The notes below the pieces were generated by a model. The model was not told where the DNA came from. It worked only from the letters and a program-made list of their open reading frames with translations, and ran no database searches. A program made the position numbers and the translations under genes. From NCBI RefSeq assembly GCF_905475345.1, contig NC_066598.1:4685001-4749000 (forward strand): 64,000 bases of DNA, in the 5' to 3' direction. Of the stretch, positions 1 to 11,466 are shown piece after piece. Position 1 is the first letter of the stretch; every line of letters starts with the position of its first letter. This DNA comes from Vespula vulgaris. Taxonomy: Eukaryota; Arthropoda; Insecta; Hymenoptera; Vespidae.

Positions 1-964
1 CTGTTACTGCTGCTGTTGGAAGAGAAGGGGAAGGGGAAAAGAGACGGAGACCTCGATTGTTGCCCCAACAAAAACCGCGAAGGGTGCATCGCGATAAAAG
101 GGAATCAGGGCCTGGCGACCATTGTTGCCGGTGGTTAAACTCTCGCATATATAATCGAGGACTTTGAACGCACAATGCGTCATAAATCAGCGATCATTGC
201 GAGAGCGAGAAAGAGAATGTTTCTTCTTGTGCGAATCTTCTTCTTCTTCCTCTACCACTTTTCCTTCTTCTCTTTTATAAAAATAAAACGAAAAAGAGAG
301 AGATAACTAACGCACAACTTGAATACACAGTTTCGTTAGTATCTCTAGATCCACCCCGTCTCCTCCTTTTCTAACCACCCCTTTATCAATATTATTAACA
401 TCACTAATATCACCATTAATGAAAATTTCTCATCGCCATTTTTGACAACATTTTTCGCCGCCATTTTATTAGATTTATCACCGTCATTTTGAATACTTTT
501 TAAGAATAAATAGTATAACGAATTTTGTATTCGTCGGAGTGTTGTTAAGCTTGTAAATACGTACGTGAGAGAACGATGAGTGATAGGTATGCTGATTTGT
601 ATTCAACGACGGTGTGGTTACGCTCGTCACCGTATTCGCGAGATGAGACGAAAACGAAATGAAATCCTGGATTTGCGATTTATTCCACTCGCGAATTCCA
701 CCGAGAGAGTTTATTAATCCAATAACGATCGACCTATACTCCTGTCAACGACCACTGCGACTGATGCGAGACACGTATTTCGTTCCCTGCGTACGAGTAG
801 CAGTTGGTATATGTATAACAGGACATACATACCCCGATGACGCACTTCAATGTTATTAACTTGGACTGAATTTCTTTTTCTTTACTTTTTTCTTTTTTTC
901 GTTTTTTTTTTTTTTTTAAATATGACTTAACGTATTCCTCTCAAAAAGTATTTTCCTCGAAATT

Positions 965-1120
965 TGTCGATTATGCCAGTGATTATAAAAGTTGACTAAA
1001 TTCTTGAAATGATGGTCAGTTATTATGAAAGTCGACCGAACGAACGAATTCAGTATAATGCTAGTGATTATAAAAGTTAAGACGGTGTTCGAACGGTGTT
1101 AGTGATGCATAAAAGTATGA
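965..1120. repeat. Degenerate short repeats
   Basis: The phrase AGTGATTATAAAAGTT occurs near 976 and near 1060, with decayed versions near 1018 (AGTTATTATGAAAGTC) and 1098 (AGTGATGCATAAAAGT). Spacing is irregular at about 40 bp. It looks like an old, decayed minisatellite. Confidence 0.4.
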
Positions 1121-1782
1121 CCAGAGTTAAAAATTATACTTAGAATATATTTGAATCGTTATCTATGTGAAAGTAAAAAAAAGGATGATCAACTTTTTTC
1201 TTTTTTACATTTTTATAAATATTACCTTAATCAGCTGATAAGTGAAGATGAGTTTTCACAGGTAACTTAATGAGAACTGAGACAAAAATGCGATAATGCA
1301 AATATAACATTGTTTATTTTATAAACGTAGGACGAATGACCGCAGATCATTAGAAAAATAAGACGTACAAAATATAATATTCCAATGAAACGCATTACGT
1401 ACTTATTGCACGCGCACATGGCAATATCTTCTACTGCAGTCTAATCGTTAGAAAAATGTATACAAGATCAGACCGTTGATAACGTGTATTTCGTGTAACG
1501 TTTGTTTTTAGATTATTATAAAACAACGTTTGTTGCCGTATCACTACTCTTATCTCGTTATTAAATGATTTCCATGGACAGAAACGTTGCGATTAATCGC
1601 AAAATGCCCTAAACGTAAATGTTTGACTTCTTATAATTATCATGATCTCTTTCCCATCGAATAGAATGAAATGTTATATACATACATAAACGCTATATAT
1701 GTATATTATGTATCTCGTTTAACGAGTTTCTCGATTTGATCTCTTCAAACGATCATAATTTCCGTATTACTGTATACGTATA

Positions 1783-1784
1783 TC

Positions 1785-1818
<34 letters not shown>

Positions 1819-1850
1819 CATATGTGTGTATGTATATATATGCATATAAT
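1783..1850. repeat. (GTATAT)n microsatellite
   Basis: Tandem TATATG/TGTATA hexamers followed by TGTG and TA steps. This is a simple-sequence repeat just downstream of the TBC1D13 stop codon. Confidence 0.8.
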
Positions 1851-1981
1851 AGTCGACATATAACAATATAATTAACAATAATATTTTGAATAGGAAGAAA
1901 CAATTTGATAGAAAAATGCACCTCTCGTTGTTTTACCTGAATCTAATCACGAATTCACGAGGGCATTAAGATGATAATTTG

Positions 1982-4344
1982 TTAAGGAGAATTTAGGGTC
2001 TTGCCAGCTAATGCAGCTGCTTTGGAAAGTACAATTTGAATGTCCATCGATGGAAAATTCTAAAAAGTCGAACAATAAAAAGTTAAAACATGATTGTGTT
2101 TCTTAAATTTTATATTATAAATAATGTTTATTATATGAAAATGTATATTTTTAATTTTCTTTCTATTATTATTATTATTATTATTATTTTGTTATTGTTA
2201 TTGTTATTGTTATTATTCTATTAAATAGTATATCTTACTTGCAAGAGTTTTACATTCGTTGCAAAATCACCAGCCAAAAGTTGGTCCCGCAATAATCTAT
2301 AACATGAATTTCATCAATAAGAAAAATATTTTCATAAATATTTGTATGATAAAAATTTTAATATAATTTTATATACATACAAAATCATTGCACAGCATAT
2401 ATGTATTAAAAAACTGAATCTACTCTCATCGGCAAAAAGGGAATCCCAGATTCTCATGACATCAGGTAATGGAAATTCTTGTGAAAGAAGAAGAGTGAGC
2501 CATCTAAAAAAGATAAGTTTACGTCGATAAAGTATTGACGAAAATGTCGATAAAATATCAACGAAAATATTGATAAATTATCAACAAAAATGTTGATAAA
2601 TTATCGACAAATACATTTACAAAAGTGTCGATAAAGATATCCAGCGAAAAGCTCAATAAAATATCAACAAAAAATGTTAGTAAAATAGAAAACTATACAA
2701 CCAACAATAGTTATCATTATCAAAATGTAACAATACTCAAAATAATCATTTTATTTATAAAACAAAATACCTAAAGCTGTAATACTGAGGACATAACTCT
2801 TGTTGATGCAGTCGTATCCAAATCTCAGGATCATTGGCCTTAACTTGCGAAGTCAATTTACTCATCATCGAATTGATACCAAATTCTGCTTCGTCTAAGG
2901 ATTTAATGAAAAAGTCACGTATTTCTCCCATCAAGTTAGTGAAGCAGAAAAATGTATCAGCCTCAGCATGTTCTGTAAAATAAAATATATAGAATAATAA
3001 ATGTAATAAAAAGTAATTTAATAAAATTGCACACTTACCTCGCCATTTTTGATCTGGATCACAAGCGAATGTATGATAAATAGGACCAACAATCTCGTTC
3101 ATACCCTGTACGTATCCTTGTCCTGGATTTAGTTTTGCATATAGGAACAATATTCTCTCCAAAACTTCCCAATGAGCCTCTCCACCTTCAGCTAATGGTG
3201 CATAGTCTTCTGCAGCTTTTCTAACGGATACCGCTATCTAAAAATAATATTACATGTGATACATTGTATAATTTATGAAGCAATATATCAAGCATTATTT
3301 GTACGATACCTGCTGCTTTCCAAAGTAGCACAGATATATAACAACTATTAATTTTCAAACATTCTTACATAATATATTTGTTATTAATATTATATTTTTA
3401 TTAATACTATATTTTACATAATATTATATCGTTAGTAATATTATAATCGTTTTATACATACTTTAGTCACTCCAAGACCTTTTCTTTCCACATTGGCACT
3501 TCTAAGAACTGTATGCTGTACTCTATGATGTAAACGCTTTTGTCCGCTGTCATTGACTATTTCTTGACAAGGATAATCGGTTCCTTGTTGGAAGAACGAT
3601 ATATCTGGACATAATCTCCTGTAAATAAATATATATTAAATAGATAAACATAAAAGAGAATATTTTAATTAAATATCTCACCTAACGTCTTTATCTATTT
3701 GCAACAAAACTTCATTATCTTTAAAATATGTTTGCCACTTGCTATCTGGATTCAAATTTAAAGGATGATCATGTAATGTTACATCCACTCTTTCACCATC
3801 GACATTAGTTTCTCCTGGAGTTACGATAAGATCCTCTGTAATTAATATCCTATATAAATCAATTCTTTATTTCTATTCTTTAACGTACTTATTGTAAATT
3901 ATGTTACTCAACCAATAAATGTTTTATAAAGTTCTCTCTTGCGCGTTAGTGTTTCAGACCAGCTAACTCTGTTTGGAGGTAAATAATTCAGCAGAAGTTT
4001 CCAACATAACGGTCTCAAGCCGCCTTCATCTGGTATTCCTACAAATAATCAAATAATATTAAAATTGACAAAGATAAAAAATAAGAGAACACGAACAAAA
4101 ACTCTGTACAAGATAATTTTAGAAGTAGGTTAAACATATATAACAAACCATGAAAACATATTCGACGTAAACTTGTCAAATCAATCTCGTCCGCAATAAG
4201 AACATCATCGAAGTCGTTTAACCTAAAATACGAAAATTGTCAGTATAGATTAGTGTTATCAAAAATGTTCAAAAATAATATACATACACCATAAAAATTT
4301 GTATACAATAAAAAAATAACTTACTTCTTTCGAAGAATACTCAT
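1982..4344 (-). CDS. TBC1D13: TBC1 domain family member 13 (Rab GTPase-activating protein)
   Basis: Ten exons on the minus strand, in order of translation: 4344-4325, 4222-4149, 4038-3913, 3835-3682, 3618-3462, 3237-3039, 2972-2771, 2503-2381, 2296-2239, 2059-1982. They total 1191 nt, or 396 residues, against about 400 for the vertebrate orthologue. The family stimulates GTP hydrolysis by Rab GTPases, and mammalian TBC1D13 acts on Rab35. Both catalytic fingers are visible: the arginine-finger motif IDKDVRR and the glutamine-finger motif YVQGMNE. Further family blocks are EHAEADTFFCFTNLM, RWLTLLLSQEFPLPDV and RIWDSLFADE. The start ATG at 4344 is followed by SILRKKLNDFDD and lies in a 20-nt first coding exon. 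Nine introns are short and AT-rich. The gene is divergent from ECT2 across 2.6 kb. Identification is based on the conserved TBC core and near-identical length. Confidence 0.93.
2524..2700. repeat. Degenerate tandem repeat in a TBC1D13 intron
   Basis: About nine imperfect units of roughly 17-22 bp, built on GATAAAATATCAACGAAAAT, fill most of the intron between 2504 and 2770. Units differ by substitutions and small indels. Typical unit starts lie near 2530, 2549, 2570, 2592, 2628 and 2656. Confidence 0.6.
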
Positions 4345-5248
4345 ATTGTAAACGTGTACTAATTATGTACATGCGGTTTCAATATGAAGATCTGTCGTAA
4401 ACGTGTTATCGGCATTCAACAGACGTGTGGGCGTATTGTGATAGTTTTTTTCGCATTATTGCTAACAAATCACCAAATTAATAACAACCACGTACTTAAC
4501 TATTATTGTTTTACACCGGATTAAACGAGCTTCTTTATCTTCCATAGTCCTTCGACATAGTATCCAATTCAGAATACATATGTTAAACTCGATTTAGTAT
4601 CTTCTTCTTACCTATGGATAAATACGTGAGTTAGACAAAGACAATGATATATAACTTGTCTTCTCACATGCAAATCAAATCGAATCTATTATGTTTATAT
4701 TACATATGTATCACTTGTTGTTATCACATTCTAATGATATATATGTGATTTGGTTAATGTATAAATAATCATATTTAAAAAAATTGGATATACGTACATA
4801 ATAACATAACCTTTTTCTCTCTTTCTCTCTTTTTCTTTCCCTATTTGGGAAATATTGTTTATTGAAGAAATTTATTGAATAAAATTAATAAATATTTATT
4901 TATATTAAAAAATATATAGTTCTTATCTCTTTTGATATTACAAATTATTTTTATAATAACAATAATATTTACTGTGACATGTATGTAGATATTTATTATG
5001 ACATATAGATATATATCTAATAAAAATTGTCTTTTTAAAGAAAAAGAATTTTTTATTGCAATGGCCATATAAAATTTATCATTGCAAAATTTTAAAAATA
5101 ATAGTTTTCCTATAAAAAGTAAACAAGACATTTGAACTTTTTTTTATTACTATACTAAAAATAAGAAATAAACATTTCTAAAACTATAGAATATCAAAAA
5201 TCAGTAAAAAGTTGTTAACAAAAGGAAAAAAGAAAAAATTTGTTTGGA

Positions 5249-5775
5249 AGATTTCATACTCGTTCTTTCGAACTCAACGAGTCCGCTATTGGGCGAAACA
5301 TTTGGCGTCAATTTCAAAAATGAAGTTTATCGAAATCATATTTTTCAAGAAATATTTATTTATGCATAAAATTAATAAGTATCACGATAATAATTACACA
5401 TTTCATTCAATAATAATTATACATTTTACTATACCTACATCAAAGAACAGTCAATAACATCATAAATATTCAATAATAAATAAAATTATACGGATAACGC
5501 CATCTAGATAATAGAAGGGAAATTTTAAAACGATTTCGTATTCATTCCTTAGTCGAGCCCGCCATTAGTTGAATGAACATATCGCACGAATTTCAAAAAT
5601 GAAATTCAATAAATAAGAACCAAATTTTTCAAGAAATATTAACTCGTACGTAAAATTTAAAAACATCACAATAATAGTTACGCGCTCCATTACACTTATA
5701 TAAAAAAAAGAGAAGAAAAATCGTTTAGTAACATTATATTTTACCATAATTAAATTTGCGTAGACACTAACGCCA
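5249..5775. repeat. Two diverged direct copies of an unnamed element
   Basis: Copy 1 starts near 5250 and copy 2 near 5533. Shared words in the same order are ATTTC[AG]TA, CTCG/GTCGAG, CGCCATTAG or CGCTATTGG, AATTTCAAAAATGAA, TTTTTCAAGAAATATT, a run ending ATCACRATAAT, and a final TAACGCCA (about 5494 and 5768). Spacing between the blocks is kept, so this is a duplicated segment of about 250 bp rather than chance AT similarity. No transposase or terminal repeats are evident. Confidence 0.6.
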
Positions 5776-6390
5776 CTCAAGTAATCATACAGCTGGTACT
5801 ACAGTAAACCCATAAAATCATTCAAATCCAATTTTGTTGACAACAGTTAGAAAGATAATAATAAATATAATAATAACGCAATAAACATTACATTCGTATA
5901 TATATGATAAAATGAACGGGATTAAATAATAAAAAAAAAAAGGAAAAAAAAGAAGAGGTTAAAAAAACCTTCAAAACAAAAAACATGCTGGCATCCATCG
6001 GATTTGACACGTGGCCAACTTCACTTCAGATCTTTGACCAGAAGAAAGGCGGGTAACGTTCGATGCGAGGCACGCAGTACCAACCATTGTCCTTCGTTCT
6101 TATTTTCAATCGTTCACTTAACGAAATGAAAAATGAAAAACTCACGTGATCTCTCTAACACCTTCTATAAACACGAGATGATACGTCGTTAGAGGGAGAA
6201 AGAGAGAGATAGAAAATATATATATATATATAAAACGTATTTTCAATCGAATATAATCATCGAATCAAATATCAAATCGGATCAACGTTTTGTTCTTTCA
6301 TATTTATATCGCGTCTGTGAGAGATACGATCTGATTGGTTGAAAGTGAATTGTGCTTTTATCAATTGCTACGCGTGTGTGACAATGTGAG

Positions 6391-6396
<6 letters not shown>

Positions 6397-6430
<34 letters not shown>

Positions 6431-6589
6431 TGAGTGAGAGAAGTAGAGAGAAGAAAGATCGAACTTTAGCACATAGAGCGAAAAGTATAGTGAACGTTAA
6501 ACGACAAACGGAAAGATAAGGAACGTATAAGTAAGAGTGAGATAAAGAAAGAAAGAGTGTGCTTAAGTCTATATGTGTGTGAAAAAGAA

Positions 6590-6620
<31 letters not shown>

Positions 6621-6640
6621 AATAGAGATATAGATATATA
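6397..6640 (+). repeat. (GA)n tracts upstream of the ECT2 start codon
   Basis: Pure (GA)n at about 6397-6440 and again at 6581-6640, separated by a purine-rich stretch. The tracts probably lie in the ECT2 promoter or 5' leader. GAGA-type tracts are known binding sites for GAF/CLAMP-class factors in insects. No such role can be shown here. Confidence 0.75.
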
Positions 6641-6972
6641 AAGAGAAAGAAAGAGAAAGACGGAGATAAATCGTCTGAGCGCTGCTGGTAAATAGGATCG
6701 AGTGCGCGATTCCATGACTTTGAGGTTGAAATCGGTGGAAAAGCAGTGCGGACGGCACTCGTGCCGTAATCACAATGGATTTTAAATAATTCGTGTTGCG
6801 TGCGACAGAGAAAGAGGTAGAGAATATAGAGAGAAGAAAGTGTCGCTTGGAGTTTTGCGCCCAAGAGTGTTTCTTTTTTTTTTTTTAAATTCTCATCACA
6901 CAGGTAAATCTCTCTTCTCTTATGTACAAAGAGGAACCCACGAACGAACCGATGCGTTAACGAACGGCCAAA

Positions 6973-7246
6973 ATGGAAGAGCAAAGCGTTCACAGCAGTA
7001 TCAGTGATATAAATAGTGAGGAGGCCGTTAGAAGTGAGAGTAAGTTTCAACGATTTTCAAAGCATGTATTTTCAAAGGAATGTTTTCTACCAAAATAACC
7101 TTCGTTTCTATCATTTTAATGATGAACGCGTGAGTCCATTTTCATTTTGCAAATATGCAAGCACCTGTATGAACTAACCCTACCTCACTCACTCACTTGA
7201 TCCTCCGTATCTCTATTTTCTTCGTACTTAAGTGTGTTCGCCTGTA

Positions 7247-7279
<33 letters not shown>

Positions 7280-7336
7280 GTCTTTCTTTCTCTCTCTCAC
7301 TCTCTCTTTCTCTTTCTTTCTCTCTATCTTTCTCTT

Positions 7337-7384
<48 letters not shown>

Positions 7385-7770
7385 GTCTTGTATCTGTCAT
7401 CTCCTTTCTTCCGTGAAAGATATGAGCATAGATACTTTTTCCTAGAGACCTGAACGTTAGGTGACTTATGTTTAGAAAATTAGCGAGCGACCAACCGATC
7501 AAATATTTCACGATTTCGCTTCTCCCTGTCTCGGCCTTGACTTATTCTCCAAAATTACGTCAGAGTCGAACGATTTTCTTACTGATGAATATATCCTTAT
7601 ATGTTTCTCCTATCGAATGGGTCGATGTATGTATTTACTCGTCCCTCCAACAATATTACTTATCTTCGTTCCTATCTTATTTATAAACTATCACAGATTA
7701 TCATTTACACGTTTTTAACTTACGTTCGGAGAATAGGAAAGAAAAAAGAAAAATATAATTTATTATTATT

Positions 7771-7806
<36 letters not shown>

Positions 7807-10800
7807 ATTGTTGTTATTCTTGCTGCTGTTGATTTTGTTACTATATTTCTTATAATTTCTTTTTCTAATTCAGTTAAATATCAGGGGAATATTTAAATTT
7901 ATCTATTTTTTTATTGTGCATCTTTTTTTTTATTATTATTTTTTATATTAATATTAATAAAAAGAATTAATTAAAATATATATTTATTAATAAATATTTT
8001 GATTTATTAGAAATTTTCTTTGTTTGTTTGTTTGTATAATATTTTGTTAAAATGTACAAATTTGCTTTTGTATACTCAATTTTTGAACAGGTACAGAGGG
8101 TAATATAGTTTTATTACCTTGCCTTTATACCTACTTCTAGCATGCTAATGGTTACAAGATGTACCCACATTGTAATCCTTGAATGAATCATAAAGTTATT
8201 TAATGATCTGATCTATTGTATGAAGAGATTAAGCAAAGGATAATAGATTTTCTATAATAGAAAAAACTTAAAGTCATTCATGAGTTTATGATTATACTAT
8301 TATAATAGGTGTGATATTACAAAACAAATATTTTAGTTCTAAATTTCTTTATACCGAGTTCTTTATCTTTTTTTTCCAATAATTGAATATAGGTTAGAAT
8401 TAAGCTAACATCTTGTTGTTTTTAAGAATCTGATCTGAAAAAAAAATTGCTTTCCATGATAATGTTAATTAGAAACTAATGTGATATGTTTGTTATATTT
8501 AATAAATTGTTCTATAAAAATTGTGTGGCATTTCAAAATCTAAACCTTTGAACTTTTAAATTCCAAAGTGCTTATATATATTTCTATTCAATGTAGATTT
8601 TTTTTTCTCTTTTCTTTTCAAATTGAAAAATAACATATATAAATATTTATTTTGCTTTCTATAGCTTTAGTGATACCACGTAAGAAGAGAATATGTTTAG
8701 TCGGTACTGCTGGTGATGATCCTGCTCTGGGCGCTGCTGCACAACAATTTAGTGTTCCAGTATTGAAATCGGAAACAGGCGTGGAATATATAGAAGATAC
8801 TGCATATTGCACTTATTTTATACTCAAAGAATTTGAGGGACCTGAATATGATGCTCTTCATAAAAGTGCCCATAGGTATATAAGTATTTATCATATACTT
8901 AACCTTTCTTATACAGTTGTATAATCATTATCAATTTCTGCAATCATTCAAAAATAATATACATATTTTCTTCTTGAAATATATTTAAAGTAAACAAACT
9001 ATTTTAAAAAAATATATTTTTAGGATATTGGGACCAACAGCACTTTTGCAGTTGGCAGAAAAGAAGGACTCATTACCTAGTATTAAAAGACCAATGTATA
9101 CACAAGCCATGGTCGGCTCGGTTGTTGTTTTCACAGGATTTAGAAAAAAGGATGAGTTGGTGAGTTTTGTGTATGTGTGTGTATATATATCTTAACGTAT
9201 ATTTACATTGTATATATAATATTTATATTCCAACCTATAGACAAGACTCATCAACATGATACATAATATGGGTGGTAGTATTCGGAAAGAAATGGGTACA
9301 AAAGTGACGCATCTTATTGCTAATTGTTGTGGTGGTGATAAGTATAGATATGCTGTTATATTTAGAGTACCTATTATGTCAATGAGTTGGGTGACTACTC
9401 TCTGGAGTACTAGAGACGATGTTTCCAGTTATGGAAATAATGAAGAATTGGTAAACTTCATTTCACATTAAATTAATTATAAATGCATATAATGTTTCTA
9501 TTACATGGCATAGAATAATCATCATTTATCATTTATATATAGATAACAGCTCATAAACTAAAGCCATTTTTTGGTGCAAGAGTGTGTTTCTTTGGTTTTC
9601 CTGAAGAAGAAAAGAAGCATATGTGTGAAGTGTTACAACAACAAGGTGGCGAGCCAACAGAAATTGACGACCCTAATTGTACTCACGTAGTAAGTTTATG
9701 GAATAAATTTTATGATTATTTTATAAGTTTCTAATATACTTAGAAAGATAGGAATTAATTAAACAAAAGCTATGCTAAATAAGAGTGCAATAACAAAAGC
9801 CAATCATTTAAAATCATATGTTTCATTAAATATATCAGAAATCATATATATAATCAATTTATTAAATAAACTATACTAATGAATGACTTACAATATTATT
9901 ACATAAAAAATACACTATATCCTATAGGTAACAGAATTAGGCAGTCAGCAAAACAAGAAATCCAACACTGAAAATAATGGATTACTATATAAAACAAATT
10001 CATCTAATGTCACTTCTTCATATCCAACAGAATTTAGTCCATTTTCCTTTATTTTTTATAATCCATATATTAATGCTATCCCTAACATCATGCCAATTGA
10101 CTCTGCATATTACATACTAAATAACAAGAATATTATTCAATCTGAAAGTAAACATTATAACAAATGGGTACCTTCATCTAATCTTTCTTCTACACATAAA
10201 TATTTTAATATGAAAGAAAACTATATTTCAGAAAATATTAATCAAGATTCAGATATTTATATGGATGATAATTTTTCTGATACTCAAACTTTATCTTCTC
10301 AATCTGACACTATCTCTTCTGAGTCTTTTTCATCAATGCAAACTGATTCAGGTATTGATATGTCTGTGTCTAGTAAAGATGGACTGGAGATAACTACAAG
10401 TTCACATACCTTTCAAAAGATACGTTCTTTTAGTTTGCCAGTAATATATAAAGTAGCATGCGATCCCAATATGCAGGATGTCATTTCTAAAACAGAATTG
10501 TCTACAAACCAAAATGTGATAAAAGAAAATTTTAAAAATTTGGAGAACAAATCAGTATGCTTCAGATCTTCTACATTAAACAAGAATAAAACAAAGTTAC
10601 TTGTATGTGTACCTGAAGTTATCGAAGAAGTAGAACCTTATCAATCAGCTCAATTTGATCATTCTACAATTTTAAATAAAAAGGTAAAAAAAAGACGATA
10701 CAGAAACTGGACAAAATCTAAGTCTTGCAATACAATTTATAAAGGGGCATCTTCAAATAGATCACATTTTAGAAAAATTTGTTCTTATCCTAATCTTTTT

Positions 10801-11414
10801 AGGCAACATGATTCTGATCTTAGTGATTCTCTTTTATATGATTCACCTATTCCTAAGAAAAAAAATAAAAAATGTTTTTATTCGCCAAAAAAAAGTCCAA
10901 CAATATTTTCGAAATTTCGTGATTTAAACTTTTCTCCAATGTTAAAAAAATATGTGTTAAATAATTCAACTATAGAACAGAGTCAACCTAGACAGAAGTA
11001 TACACCATTACCTAGCTCTCCTATTATTCCCACAAAAATAGCAAAACTATCACAGTCTAAACATATACCAACAAGTGACTTTGAACAACAAGGAAAACTT
11101 TCAAACTGTCCTTTCAAGTCTTCTGTACTGAAAGATGCAAAAACGAAGAAACAGGAGGACGAATCATTACTTGTGGTACTTTTGTTTTTATTACAGAGTA
11201 TTACAAGTCATTTAACTTGTGTAGATTGTAGAAGTCATGGGTGAAATGGTTAACCGTTGTAAGTTTATGTTAATCGAGTATTCATATATAAACATTTAAA
11301 CTCTCTAGTTAATATCACATAATATTAAGTAAATATAATAGTTTTTTTATGTAGAAGATATAGGTAGTTTCTAATACATATCTCTGTCTTATTATAAACA
11401 ACTTATCTATAATC

Positions 11415-11466
<52 letters not shown>

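Larger units (their letters stand above)
1..1981. other. Unassigned region left of TBC1D13
   Basis: I recognise no gene here. Roughly 1-240 and 530-860 are less AT-rich than the rest and rich in CG dinucleotides, as expected of a promoter or untranslated first exon of a gene lying outside the window. The best open frame (659-859, + strand) resembles no family I know. The remainder is AT-rich with poly-T runs and a (GTATAT)n tract. Confidence 0.4.
4345..6972. promoter_or_regulatory. Divergent intergenic region between TBC1D13 and ECT2
   Basis: No coding gene is visible. It must hold the promoters of both flanking genes. From 4345 to about 5200 it is plain AT-rich sequence. From 5249 to 5775 it holds two diverged copies of a repeat. 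From about 5980 to 6970 it is less AT-rich, CG-containing and carries long (GA)n tracts, consistent with the ECT2 promoter and 5' leader. Transcription start sites cannot be placed from the sequence alone. Confidence 0.5.

Noticed and set aside
2524..2700. CRISPR-like spaced repeats
   Set aside because: Units are imperfect, adjacent and without unique spacers. The host is a eukaryote.
6282..7050. Long Ser/Leu/Phe-rich frames on the minus strand
   Set aside because: They are translations of the (GA)n tracts and overlap the ECT2 leader and first exon. No family resemblance.
7185..7511. Arg-Glu repeat protein on the minus strand and Ser-Leu repeat frames on the plus strand
   Set aside because: Direct translation of the (CT)n microsatellite in ECT2 intron 1.
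8618..8894. Minus-strand frames opposite the first BRCT exon
   Set aside because: Shadows of the ECT2 coding exon at 8665-8875.
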